In this document: one piece after another, positions 44,985 through 57,400 of the stretch
Layout: every line of letters begins with the position of its first letter
Position numbering within the stretch: the first letter of the stretch is position 1
NCBI GenBank assembly: GCA_025175895.1
Contig: CM045990.1
Span: 43,458,658 to 43,522,657 of the forward strand
Reading direction: 5' to 3'
From: Wurfbainia villosa
Lineage: Eukaryota > Streptophyta > Magnoliopsida > Zingiberales > Zingiberaceae
DNA: 64,000 nt
The notes under the pieces: model-generated
Database searches by the model: none
Told to the model about the DNA's origin: nothing
What the model saw: the letters and a program-made list of their open reading frames with translations, nothing else
Program-made: the position numbers and the translations under genes

Positions 44985-45414
44985 TGTAAAAAATGATAGC
45001 ATAAATTAAATATCTTCCATTGCATTAAAATAAAACTAGTTAAAGCTTGGATATTTATTCATTTACAAGCAAACCTCAATAGTTGCTGGTGAGGATATTT
45101 TCTTTATTCTCCCTCCCTCCCAACGATAACTCCAATCCAACCAGAAGAATGTGTGCCTCCTTAACAGAAAAAATAATGAACCATTAATTGATCTTTTTTT
45201 TTAAAATAAAAATAAAAATCACAGTGGTGGTCTTTGACCTATAAATTAAGAGATATTCTTCAACCACCGAAGTTTTATATGATGTGTCGATGTGGAGTGG
45301 AGAGACCTAACAAACCAATGGCAATGGCAATGGCATGTGGAACTTCATCATCAGTGTGTCGGCCGTGGGCCCAACCTTACTGTCGCTACATGCCGCTGTG
45401 GGTCCTTCCTCCTC
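44985..45414 (+). promoter_or_regulatory. Upstream region of the Dof gene
   Basis: No ORF of interest. The sequence begins directly after the right TSD of Copia X, so that element sits within about 0.8 kb of the Dof start codon. No single TATA box stands out. Confidence 0.4.
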
Positions 45415-45725
45415 CTTTTCTCTCTCTCTCTCTACTCCAGAAGAAGCAGCAGCAACAGCAGAGCTGCCCTCCATCGATCTCAAGTTTAATTAATCGGTTG
45501 AGGAGCGTGGATGAAGGTGGAGTTCCTTTCCCAGCGTGCAAGCCACATAACAGACAGCACCGCAGCCTTCCCCTCCTCACGTACACACCCTCATCATTCC
45601 CTCACCCTTCCTCCCTCTCTCTCTCTCTCTCTTTCTCATCTCCACTCCCACCGGCTCACTTAGCCTTCCGATCCCTTTCCTCTTCCTCTTCCTCTTCCAC
45701 TTCCTCTTCCTCTGATCTTCCTCGT
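45415..45725 (+). promoter_or_regulatory. CT-rich tracts in the Dof 5' region
   Basis: CTCTCTCTCTCT runs at 45420-45436 and 45610-45640 and repeated CCTCTT near 45675-45715. Such pyrimidine patches are common around plant transcription starts and in 5' UTRs. The open frame across them is low-complexity. Confidence 0.45.
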
Positions 45726-45762
45726 CTCGCCTCTCTCAGCACCACCATCACCTTCTGCATGC

Positions 45763-47423
45763 ATGGAAGTTCCTGCTGCTCACAAACTCCAGGTGTGTTC
45801 CTTAATTAAGATCTTACTTCACTGTGACGAGAGATCTGCGCTCAGCTAGTATCATATCGCCTAGATGCTTTTTTCTTTTTCTTCCTTACCTTGGATATCA
45901 TGAGTTTTTAGTTTTATTGTATAGACCTGCTTCCTTACTGAATTTAGGGTTTTTTTTTTCCTGACTGAATTACAGGTCTTTTATCAAACACAGATGAAGT
46001 TTCAGTCCTCATCTCGTGCTTGCTTTTTAGGTAGTATAGAGCACGCGAATCTCACTTTGCCCTTGAGCAACGGGTGCAAGTTGCTCGCTCGATTAATTAA
46101 AAAGATCTCCATGCCTTAAAGAGGCAGCTTTTCTAAAAGCTGACACTTCTCCCCCCCTTGCATCTATTGTTCTTGCTCTGATTAAAGCTTTTGGCTAATA
46201 GGGTTCTCTCCGTATCGTTTACACCAGTATATCTTGTCGGTAGGCTGATCACAGAGCCAAACACGTCACCTGTTTGATTAATAGATCTCTAAATTACCTA
46301 CCTACTGCTACAGAAATTGAATTCCAGGCTTTTTTGATAGCAAGTCAAGATCCAAAACGCATATTAAAATTCTATGAATGTAACTCTTCCTTTTCGATCG
46401 GATGAAAATTACTCGAAGGTGAAGATAGAGAAAATTAGAGATTAATCTTTTCTTAATCTGGATTTGATCGTCAGTTATCCATTACAGTATTAACTAGGCC
46501 ACAAATTAAAGAAAAATTAAATATATATGTTCTTCCATGATAGGTTTTGTTTATCGATTAATATGCATGGCAAGTTAATTATATCGCAGCCAGTGCCTGG
46601 ACATTATCAGTTGCAAGGAATGGTGTTAAACCCCAAGAACCAACAACCACCACAACCACAAGGGCAAGAAAAGAAGGCAAGGCCTCAGCCAGAGCAAGCT
46701 CTCAAGTGCCCTCGGTGCGCCTCCTCCAACACCAAGTTCTGCTATTACAACAACTACAGTCTCTCGCAGCCGCGATACTTCTGCAAGAGTTGCAGGAGGT
46801 ACTGGACCCAAGGGGGGTCCCTTAGGAATGTCCCCGTCGGAGGTGGCTGCAGGAAGAATAAAAAGTCATCGTCGTCGTCCTCGGCATGCTCGACAAAAAT
46901 CAACAAGTCGTCATCTGATCTCAATAACAACACTACCAACCTGCTGGCCAACTCCTTCCCTCCACTTCCCTCAATTCCTCACCTCTCCGATGACCTGACC
47001 TTGGCCTTTGCTGCTGGCCTCCACAAGCAACCGCATGATAATGGCTTTCTTCTAGGGCATAATACAGTGAATATCCCTTCCACAAACCCTAGCTTTCTTG
47101 ACATATTGCGGAGCACTACTGCTGCCTCCTCTGTTAATGATCATAATCTGAATACTATTTCAAACGCTGAGGACTTGAGCAACCTTTACTACAGTTCAGA
47201 AGAGGGGATCTTGTCCTTCGACGGAGATATGCAAGCAAGACGAGTGCAAGGTGGCCATGAAGGCTCAGGCAGCAAGGACATGGAGGGTGGTGGGGATCAG
47301 ACCAAGGGAGTGACGGGGCTAAATTCATGGCACGGACTCGTCATGAATGGAAGTTCCTTCATGGGGGCTTCAAGGATGGACATGTCCACCTCCACACTTG
47401 GAGATGCTTACACTTTCTTCTAA
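45763..47423 (+). CDS. Dof-type zinc-finger transcription factor
   Basis: Plant-specific DNA-binding protein expected in the nucleus, recognising AAAG-core promoter elements. The Dof finger is intact: Cys in CPRC and CKSC give CX2CX21CX2C, within KFCYYNNYSLSQPRYF and RRYWTQGGSLRNVPVGGG. Ala follows CPRC where Asp or Asn is frequent. A Ser-rich linker and an Asn/Ser/Gly-rich C-terminus follow, ending DAYTFF. My preferred model has exon 1 at 45763-45792 (ten codons from ATGGAAGTT) and exon 2 at 46590-47423. The intron is phase 0, giving 287 residues; a very short first exon is common in Dof genes. Without splicing the frame can start at 46563 (286 residues) or 46527. The identity is certain; the start is not. 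This is the only ordinary host gene seen here. Confidence 0.85.
45793..46589 (+). other. Predicted intron of the Dof gene
   Basis: Donor CAG|GTGTGT at 45792/45793 and acceptor ATATCGCAG|CC at 46589/46590, keeping phase 0. A competing acceptor, CATGATAG|G at 46543/46544, would leave the start codon at 46563 in exon 2. In that case exon 1 would carry short upstream ORFs. Confidence 0.5.
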
Positions 47424-48336
47424 AAACTACTGAAACTTAAAAGTTCTTTTCTTTCTTTCTTTCTTTTTTTTCTTTGTCCATTTTATTTTTCCTTTTGGTT
47501 ACATGGCCTTCTTGTGTTCTATTAGTTTGTACTGATTTTAGCAAAATGGTGTGGGAGCAGTGATTAATTTTGTTCGAATCTGGAGAGTCTAGTCAAATTT
47601 AAAATTAAATGGCAAGATTTGTTAGTATTTAAAATATCAAAAGTGCAAACTCTGAAAGTTGTGGAGATTTCTCAGTGTTCTTTTCACTGAATATATATAG
47701 CTAGTTTCAATACGAGGTTTGGATTACAAGCACTGTATTTTATGTTGCTATTATGGATGCAAATAACGGGAAAGAATTTTATTAGCTAACCCTAGCCATA
47801 TACAACCCTAAAATTCATAACCAAAAACCAGTGTTGTTTTTGTCAATTTGATTTTGGATTAGTCTTTTTCGAAAGCAAAAAAGGATTAGTTCGGGTTCAA
47901 GTTTTCCTAAACATATTCATTTAAAGATTTTTCTTTATATATTGCTCTTGTCTAAAGTGTCACGAATATATATTCGACAAATTCTGATATATTGCTAATT
48001 GCAAAAAGTAATAATTCAATTGAGAGATTCGTTAACCTTGAAACACTCGATCCATCTTGGAGAAAATTTGTAAAGGATGTGCTCGATGTAGAGTATTTCT
48101 AAACTCTTTTGATCCAAGAAGCCTACGCATATATGCCTAAATATGAATTTTTGTATGAATTTCAGATCAAGAAAAAACATTAGTACGTATCAAAGAGCAG
48201 GCAAATCCACATCCACATGCTCGCCTACCATCCATCTAGCAAATAAGACCAAATTTAGCATGGTCCGAATCTATGTGCACTTCTAAGTACTGCCTCCTTC
48301 CAGCTAGCCCTAAAAAATAAAAAATAAAAGCCAAAA

Positions 48337-48338
<2 letters not shown>
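47424..48338. other. 3' flank of the Dof gene
   Basis: T-rich 3' UTR (TTTCTTTC run at 47450-47475), then AT-rich intergenic DNA without coding potential or recognised repeats. Confidence 0.5.

Positions 48339-48376
<38 letters not shown>
48339..48376. repeat. (TA)n microsatellite, left
   Basis: 19 TA units directly before the GC-rich island. Confidence 0.95.
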
Positions 48377-48378
<2 letters not shown>

Positions 48379-49007
48379 CGCGACCAATCGCCGCCGCGAT
48401 CGGGTGGCCGGCCGTGCGGTCGGCCGTATGCGCGACGGACCAGCGTTACTGCCGGTCCGTCGCCGATTCCGGCGAATCCGCCGCCACGCGGCCGAAATCG
48501 ATGCGCCCGGTCTGGCGGCCGATTGGCCGCGGTCGGCTGCCCGGCCCGCCGATCGAATCGTGGCCGGCTGCCTTTGCGCCGACGGACCCGACCGATCGAC
48601 GCCGGCCCGTCTGGCGCAAAGGGCGGCCACGGCTGGCAAATCGCGGCCGAAATCGGCCGCGAATCGGCGGCGATTCGGCCGCATGCGGCGGATTCGGCCA
48701 GTGCGGCCGAATCCGGCGGCCGGACGGAGCCGGCGGACGCCGGTCTGTCTCGGATTCGGCCGCAGGCCGAATTCGGCCCGATCAGCGCCGGCGGGTCGCG
48801 CCCGCTGCCGCCACGATTCGGCCGGAATCGCGTGAGGCCGGCTTCCGGCCGCAATCCGGCCGGAGCCGATCTTCACGATCTTACGTAGGTGCGCTCAACG
48901 CATCTCGGCCCGGCACGGAGGTCTGGACGGCTGCTATAAGGGCAATGCGAGATGAGTCAGTGTGTCGTGGACGAGCACGGATGAATCGGTCGCGCAGGAG
49001 AAAAGAA

Positions 49008-49012
<5 letters not shown>
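48377..49012. mobile_element. GC-rich island inside a TA microsatellite (Micron-like candidate)
   Basis: About 636 bp, with the first 500 bp extremely rich in CGGCCG, GAATCGG and CGATCG motifs. It is bounded on both sides by (TA)n in an otherwise AT-rich region. A weak inverted match exists near the ends: GGCGCGACCAAT at 48377-48388 against the complement of 48985-48996. The architecture recalls rice Micron elements, which insert into (TA)n. Long frames in all directions reflect GC content only. The element class is an inference. Confidence 0.45.

Positions 49013-49038
<26 letters not shown>
49013..49038. repeat. (TA)n microsatellite, right
   Basis: 13 TA units directly after the GC-rich island. 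Confidence 0.95.
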
Positions 49039-49213
49039 ACCCATAACAGACAAAAAAAAACTCAAATCCAAGCAACTATAAAATTGAACTAGAACAAAAA
49101 CAAAAACAAAATAAAAAAACAAAACCAAGACAAAAGGCATAAGAGAACCTAAAAAAAAAAAAGAAACCAGAACTCAAAAGGAAACCAAGAAACTAGAATC
49201 TAGAAACTAATTA
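49039..49213. other. A-rich interval
   Basis: Low-complexity AAAC/AAAAA-rich sequence without genes. Confidence 0.5.
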
Positions 49214-49516
49214 GGGAACGTTTGGTTCGTAAATTTTTTTTATTTTTTATTTTTATTTTATTGAAAAAAATGAAAAAAATACAGGAAATGATGTTTGATT
49301 AGCGTTTCTCATTTTCATTTTTCGGAAAATAAAGAAATATTTTTTTGAAAATTGAAAAACATAAAAAAATCATTTTCTATTTAAATTTTCGTTTTTCAGA
49401 AAATAAAGAAGCATTTTATGGAAAACTGAAAAATATAAAAAGATCGTTTTCTATTTCCTTGAAAAGAAAAAATAAAAATGAAAAATGAAAAATTTTCTAC
49501 GAACTAAACGCTTTCT
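49214..49516. mobile_element. MITE-like inverted repeat, about 300 bp
   Basis: The left end GGGAACGTTTGGTTCGTAAA and the right end (complement of TTTCTACGAACTAAACGCTTTC) form imperfect terminal inverted repeats. The body is A/T-rich with its own inverted copies (TTTTTCGGAAAATAAAGAAA). No TSD is clear, so the superfamily is open. Confidence 0.55.
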
Positions 49517-50064
49517 GAAACTCTTGAACCAAAACTCAAAAACTAGAAAAGAAAACTGTTACTCGGAAACTAGAAATTAAACAAGTATAGTGCAACTTGG
49601 AAACCAAAACCCAGAAATTGAACCCAAACAAGAAACCAAAGAAACTATAGAACTCAGAAATTAAAGCCTAGAAACTAGAACACAAAAATTGGAAACTAAA
49701 GAGCCTAGAACTCAGGACCCAAAATATAGAAACTAAAATTCAAAAAATAGAACCCAAAAACGAAAAATAGAATCCAAAACCAAAAGCATACCAAATAGAA
49801 CAAACAAATAAACATCTATATAGATATAATAGATAAACAAACAGATTGGACTAGACTAGACTAGATCAAACAGATCTACGTACCATACCAACTAAACAAA
49901 CTAAATTAGATAGACAAATAAACCAAACTATAAACTAGATAGACAAACATACAAGGCTAGATTAGACAAACAAACTAAATTGGCAGATAAACCAGACCAG
50001 ACAGACAAACTGACAAATAAAGAAGTGCTTAATTAGGTGCGTGCCCTCGAAGTTCTTTATCCAA
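49517..50064. repeat. Degenerate A-rich tract (GAAACTAGAA-type units)
   Basis: Irregular recurrence of AACTAGAAA, CCAAAACTC and, further right, AGACAAACAAACTAGA-type units. No coding potential. Confidence 0.5.
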
Positions 50065-50822
50065 CACTACAAGAAAAATGGTATATAGCGACGATTTTTT
50101 TCATCGCTAATACACAATATTCGTCGCTAAATAATATTAACGACGATAATATATCGTCACTAGTATTGTCGCAATAAGCTTGTTACTAAGAGACTTTAGT
50201 GACGAAATGTTAACATTAACGACAATAAAAAAAGTCGCAAATAATAATATTTCATCGCTAAATCTGGAATATCGGAAAGGGGAGAATCACTGATATTGAC
50301 GATGAAATATATTCATTTCGTCGCTAATAATCAGTCGACTGGTGAAAGAAAGCAATTGATTATCCATTATTTAGCTAGCCACATAATATATTTTAGTCGA
50401 TTGGCTAGTCAACTTATTATTTTGCGAAGAAAGCAATCGATTGTCCATTATTTGGCCAGTCACAGAATATTTTCCAGTCGACTGAATATTTTACGACGAA
50501 TATTTCATATAATTCGTCGCTAATATCTTATAACAGTCGGCTGCTTTATTTGGACAGTCGACTGATATGTAAAATTCTAATACCCATATATCGAACGTTA
50601 GCGACGATATTAAAAATTTCGTCGCTAACCCTAAAAATCTTGATATAGTGTATCGACGGCTAGCGACGAAATTTAACAAAATCATCGCTAACCATGCAAA
50701 TATAAATTTCCAGAATTCCTTTTATTTGTATTCGATATCCTGTAATATAATATCAATTACGTAATTTATTTCAATATTTAAGAACATACAACTCAAACAA
50801 TTTAACAATAATTACATTTAAC
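50065..50822. mobile_element. CACTA transposon, left terminal part
   Basis: Begins CACTACAAGAAAAA, the classic En/Spm (CACTA) terminal sequence. Many subterminal copies of TAGCGACGAAAT and its complement follow in both orientations to about 50690. Three CAGTCGACTG palindromes are included. The rest of the element continues after G2 at 61761. Confidence 0.85.
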
Positions 50823-53800
50823 AATCACCGGGAGTCCTCGCTGCATTTAAAATCCGACAAAGATCTCCTGATCGGTGATAATACCAAACTTATATACAAG
50901 GCCTACACGACCACTATACATCGGTCAACATGACCGGAATCCAAACAACACACGCAGGTAATAAGGCCTCAGGCCAACAATCAAATGACATAATCAAAAG
51001 TATATCACATATAAACCTACCCCTTCTGCCATCTGGGCAGGAATACTCAACCGAATCCAATCGAATAAAAATCCAAATAAAGGTCCATAAGGACACCAAA
51101 AATCCACGAGTACAAAAATCCAACTTCATTCCTAAAACATATCTTCTAATCAAAAATCCAAATCCATAAAACAATTAACCAATAAACTTTCGCGATGAGG
51201 GGGTTTGGCAGCTGGACTCTCCTGACAGCTTCATCCTGAAATAGATATAAATCAACAGGGTAAGTTCAAAGAACTCAGCGGATATAGTTGATATGCAAAG
51301 TAAGATATAGCTAACAATAACAATCATGTCAGTACAGTCTCATATATAGGGTATGCAAGAAAGAAATACAAAAGGACTGTACTTACTTGAATCTCATATC
51401 CTGATATAGGAGCATGTGCCATACGAGATGAAATAAAGTCGCCGAACCATATAAAAATATGTATCCTGTATGCATGACAATCATATGCACATTCAAGGCA
51501 GCAATAAAAATGCAGCAAACACAATACAAATGCTATCCATGCAAAATGCATGTCGTGCAAATGACATGGTCACCCCTGATGCCAGTCAGCTGCCTCACAC
51601 GCGATGGTGAAGCCGAGTGGGTAGGGCTATGACAACTGTGTACTCTGCCATCACTGCTCCTGAGTAATCGAGTGGACAGGATGCTGTCGGAGTACACCTA
51701 TTCTCCTGCCCCAAACAGAGTGGGGGAGCTAAGCTCTCATCTCCCGGTGTTATAGACCAGAGGAGGGATCCCTGCCCGCTACCACGCTGCCTCATCGCTA
51801 CCCATGAGCGGACCAGCGAAGTCTGACAGAGCAACTGCACACACCCTTCTGATGTACCACTAACCCATGAGTGGTAGTGTGTGCAGGTCATGTAACTGGC
51901 TGCGGGCTTAACTATAAAGGAACCCCGTCCAGCCAGCATGCAATCATGCAAGATGGTGCATGATACTAAGACATGTAATACCAACTAAAAATACCTATCA
52001 GAATAATATGCACAATCAATAAGTGCATATCTATGATCCAAGTAACTATGATCCAAGTAAAACAAGAAAGATATAATCATAACCAATCAAATGCATGTAT
52101 CAAGTAGGCAGAAAAACATACTAGGCATATAAACATAAAAATTATTGCAAGCTATCCTAACTAGCATATCAACATGATTATATCTAAGAGATAAGTCAAA
52201 ATACTCGCCTGTTATAATGTTCGAATTCATGAACTTTTCACACCCGTAGACCGGTCTCGTGACCGCAACCTGCATAAAATATAATTACTATCAAATCCAA
52301 GCACACAACAAATGATCGAATCGAAGCCTACATCGACCTCATATCCGATCCACTAGATTGATTTAGTTATCCTATTTAACCTAATCAATCCTCCATACAT
52401 AATTACAGAACCGATCAACATCACACCAAACTCAACAACCCAGCCAACCATAGATCACTAAAAATTAACTCACACCCAATTCATATAAACAAAGTACAGA
52501 CAACCACTGTCAATAACCTATAATTAAGTTAAAATCATTCTGTATGCAATCCAACCAATCAATAACATCCATCCCCATTGCAGCAATGGGATTTAACAAT
52601 ATCTTAAATAAATCCTTCATTTTCCTCAAGCCTAATTCACAACTCCACAACAATATATAGAACATCTCACCGATCAGAAGTATAAATCCAACCTAACCCT
52701 AGGTGACATACACACAGCTCAACCAAACCTTACCTCAAACTCGATCCAACCCTTGGATCCCACAACTTGGCATCTACCATCCATTTTCAGCCATTAACAA
52801 CTCACTTAACGATAAACTCGCAGCCCCCTTCGTGGCCAAGAACAACCTCACAACCAACAACTCCCCGGTTCACAGTCGCACAACCTCCCAACTCACAGCC
52901 GACACAGCCGGCACAACCGACAATTCCATCAACAGAACCCTCCCTTCACTCCATCACAAAATCGAAATGTATTGCAAGGAAAAAAAAGGGAATCAGGATA
53001 TATATACCATTAACAGACTTCCCCTCGGCAACCCTCCTTGCCAATAGCCCAGTCCGCTGGAACCCTAACCCCAACACCGCTGCTCTAGCTCCCGCTGGAA
53101 TCCCTGTTTACCGACACCATACCACTGTCAAATTCATCGATCAAGCTCAACGAAGAGAAAATTATTGCTTGTCCAAGGTAAGAGGAGATAAACCCTTACC
53201 TAGTTTCAGCGACAACCGACCGAATCTCCCACCAAGAGCGTTGACAGTCACTGGATTGCGGAGAAAACGAAGGAGTAGGGAGATGAGGGGCCGAGAAAGC
53301 TTGGAGGTCACGACGAGGAGAGAATCGCGAGATAGCAAATTCGCACAGAGAAGATCGCAAGGCTGCCCTAAATCACCAACTACCGCGACCTCCGACAACC
53401 TTCAGCAGCACACTCACCGTCGGCTCAGCTGTGGAGACCGACGAGGCTGCTCCTCGCTGCCGCTTGCAGAGTAAGAGAAGAGGGCTCGACAAAGGTTGCC
53501 GCCCCAAATACGAGCCAGGCGCAAACACCGCCGCCGCAAACTCCCAGTCACGCGCTCGCCGTCGGCTCGTCCGCGACCACCGGCGAAGATGTTTGCCGTC
53601 ACTTGTCGAGAAGATGGAATTGGCCAAGGATTGGGGCGACGACGCCGGGGGGGAGGGGGGAAGGGCTGGTCGCGAGAGAGAAACTGACAGATCGGCTCGC
53701 GCGTGAAACCGTGAGGAAGGAGAAAAATAAGAGTCGCGGTCGGGAACTAAACTTAGGTTTAGATATTTAAACTTTAGGTTAATCGCACCTATTAACTCCC

Positions 53801-53964
53801 TTAAATATGTTTTACCAAAACCTATTTATTTTATCCCCGTAAATATCTCTTACAAGATCTGTTTAAATCCAGAAAAATTCCTAAAAATCCCGAAAAATTT
53901 CCAGGAGCATTTCTCTAAATTTTTGGCCATTTAATTTAGTATTTTTAAATTTCAGTATTTAAGA
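50823..53964 (-). repeat. G2 3' LTR (left copy)
   Basis: Matches 58598-61760 apart from the degraded first 60 bases. Shares the GAACTCAGCGGATATAG and GTCACCCCTGA blocks with G1, but not the CAP fragment. Its GC-rich end (53390-53700) gives spurious frames. Confidence 0.8.
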
Positions 53965-53978
53965 TTCTCCCCTACTAA
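53965..53978 (-). promoter_or_regulatory. Polypurine tract of G2
   Basis: Minus strand TTAGTAGGGGAGAA beside the 3' LTR; corresponds to the G1 tract. Confidence 0.65.
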
Positions 53979-54251
53979 TAAAAATTTGGTCCCCAAATTT
54001 CCTACTCGTATATTAGTACGAGATGTCACAACAACCATCTCAGGCATCTAGAGATAAGTCACACCTCAAGTGACTAAGTGAGGTTACTGATATCCCCTAA
54101 AATCAATCACACCTGCTTCCCGCAAACCCTTCCAAAGTATGAATAGTATCTTTATATCGACCACCTATCATAAGTACCTAATTGTACCAGAGTGGAGCTC
54201 GATATCCGTGACCTGTGAAAGACTATGCCATAATCCTAAGGTAAATCCTGA

Positions 54252-54411
54252 ATCGCTATCGCATATGATACTCACAGATACTCCATGAACTGGAAATCGC
54301 CACAATATAACCTATCCAGCGATCCAACAAACTCATCTTATGGATCAATAGAAAATGAGCGGGCTCAGCTAATCGATCACCGATTACCCGAAATCGCATC
54401 AAGCCCTTTCC
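54252..54411 (-). pseudogene. Integrase core relic in G2
   Basis: Minus-strand frames read GDRLAEPAHFL, then VHGVSVSIICDSDSGFT. These correspond to DRLTKSAHFL and HGVPLSIISDRDPLFT of G1. Heavily mutated and non-functional. Confidence 0.7.
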
Positions 54412-57400
54412 GAATTCTAAATAATCTCCCAACACTGTCCATCATACTAGGCTCCCACTTCCCTCTCGGTACACCACTTTGTTGATCACTAGTATTCCAC
54501 TTTTACTAGTTGACACACTGAACACCAGACTACGAAATCAACTATGTCCCGCATGTCGTTCCACCACGAAGAATGTTTCCATACTTATGATTTCCCAGAT
54601 ACAATCCGAATACATCTGCAACATATAGAACCTATTGCAATCTACAAGCAATACTTATCAAAATATCGTGACCAAGCTTCGTGGCTCTCGAGGTAATGCA
54701 AAAGGCACTATCTGCGGACAATGACATGCTACCACGACTGTATCTCGTGGGCAGACAGAATATATAACTATCTAGCTACAGACGACATACAAATTCCACT
54801 ATCACTAATTCCGAACAGGTAGAGCAAGAGTATAACTCTATGGTAGATTTTCTCTATCATCACAACAGAGATCTATCTGTTGTCCTAAATCAATGTAACT
54901 CCTCCTAAATTCGAATGTAACTATGTAACTCACCATTCTTCTCGGAGACGGAGAAATATTTCCTCACAAGAGCAATCTACTGTCTAAAATCCATTCTATT
55001 GCACACAACGGGAGGTGACTGGGAGACTATAATGACTAATCTCCCTAGTTGCAACTAGTCGTGTTCTAACAACTCTATGCAGCTACCCAGTAGCTAGCCA
55101 AAACCCCATGAGCATCCCTGCTCCTCACCTCTACAAAACAACATAGTAACTGCTAAGTCCACGTCATATATATGACGGCTTATCTCGCAGTTCTTTAATT
55201 GCCGTTAGCTTAGGATATGTCTTAATCAATAGCATCGGAATCGCTCCAATCCCTGAAATGATGCATCCATGTACACTATCCTTTCATCCACCCGAGAATG
55301 ATCAAACAACACTAGTGTAAAAGTCAACCATCGTCTGAGCCCTGAAACTAGTTTCACAAGCTTCAGACCAAGTAAATTCCATCACCTTCCTGGTCCAACC
55401 AGTTAGCGGTGCAGTACCACTAGAGCATCCTATCCATATCTATGGTAATAATCAAATCAATACCAGAAAACCACCATCTACGGTGGCCGAGTGCGCAACT
55501 CCAACTACCACTATCAACAGTGGCCAAGTTACGCAACTTCAACGACCACACCTGATCCAAAATATACGACTTCTCAAATCCCTGGACGACTAAGTCGTCA
55601 ATAAGTCTAATAAGATAATCCAGAAGCTCATATAATTCATACTAAGTATGAAATTGTCATCGCTACACACCTGCATCCTCTTTACTCTAGGCTAATGATA
55701 TATCAATCATCACTACGACTTTGATAATTGTATGACACTCTGTCACTACAAAATCAACACCCTAGTCATAAATCAATCTTAGAGTATATACAGGTGTCAT
55801 ATAGCTGATCTAAATAGATTCTCGATCCACTATGAATGATATTCATTTCCTTCTACCACTACCGGATTCCATCATCGATAATCGATGTATAACCTCAAAG
55901 GTTCATCTCTCTTTGAACAACGAGTTCCAGACTTCTCAAGAAATAAAATACTGGGACAAATAAATATCCCATCCAACACCTCCTATAATTGGAACTTAGA
56001 TTCTTCCAATTCCCATAGTGTTAAGCAACACTGATACCCACTAAATTATCCCCTGGAAAAATCGTCATTCTAACAAATACCTCTCGGCATCATCAACCTT
56101 GCCAACTTTGAAAGACCGATCTATGAAGGTATCTAAGCAACTCGATTTGGCGCTTAGCCAATTGGATGACATTGCCTTGAGTATATCACGAGCTTCAACA
56201 ACCTTGTGCGCTTTACACTAGCCCTCAGCTAACGCACCATAAGTACAAACATTTGGCTTGTAAAATATCATTACCTCAGTACCAAATAAATTATCACCCA
56301 GTAGGGGATCTTCGATATCGAAAACTATTTCCAAAATCACTCCGATCGCCTACTCTACTTGCCTATACAACGGCAAACCTAGAAGTTCATCCGACACTAC
56401 ATCTGATTACTCTTGAATTATATAGGCATCCGAGAGACATTCTTATACCATCATGTCACAATCATAACCTCCAAGTTAATATCCAAATATCCACATCATA
56501 TCAACCAAGTCAACTATAAAACAACTAAGTCAACTCTCTCACCATAATATAACATTTCCATCAATCAACCTCTAAACATCCAAAATCAATATCATACCCC
56601 TCTGATAATCAGCACAGTAATCATCTCAACATCTCACCTGTTGGTGGAAACACAACTAATCTCATGATCCAAATATAGAAAACCTTCTAATCCTATCTAT
56701 ACATGTTTTAACCAAAGATATCTGTAAATATCGGTATCTCTCAATATATCATCAAGTAAGGTAAACTATAGTAATACCCCAATGATCAATCCTTCAACCA
56801 TCTACAACTACTTTCGAGTAAAGATGCAAACTCATCCAACTTTTGCTCTTAACGGATGCCCTATTTCATAGTGACCTAGAATACGAATTCGGTAACTGTA
56901 TGAACCTAGGTGGTAACTGTATGCATCTAGGTGTACACCTCTTCCTATCATTTTCTTCAAGAACCACACAACCAGCTTCATATCTTCCACAAGTGCACAA
57001 ACCACTTCTGATAGCCACATAAATCTGAGGAAAAAGCTTTAATCCATATCCCTGCTTTCCGCTGGGAATTGAAGTGTTTCATCAATCTTTCATTCTTGGG
57101 ACAGAGCCTTGATCACCACCAAAATAAACTAAAATTCCAACTAATCCCTCAATCACTCAAGAGGTTGTAAACTTCCATCCTCAACATCAAGTTACCATCT
57201 AGCAACAACATGGGAACGAAATAATGCCACGTGAATCCAGCTAGAAGAGCACGTTCACGACTTCTATGGTTGCCTTATCAGAAGTGTATGTTATTAACAC
57301 TAGATCGACTATGCTATTATCTTGAGACACTTGCTGTAGTGTCATTTTCATAAATATGACTCAACCTAATGCCTCCCGATAGGAACTGATGGAAAAATCC

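Noticed and set aside
45234..45809. 191-codon Ser/Pro/Leu-rich frame upstream of the Dof gene
   Set aside because: Generated by CT-rich 5' tracts. It has no domain and overlaps the likely promoter and first exon.
48255..49046. Long frames in five reading frames over the GC island
   Set aside because: Stop codons are rare because of base composition. Simultaneous openness in all frames argues against coding.
53390..53710. Arg-rich frames in the G2 LTRs (also 61085-61566) as genes or captured exons
   Set aside because: Frames are not preserved between the two LTR copies, and no family motif is visible.
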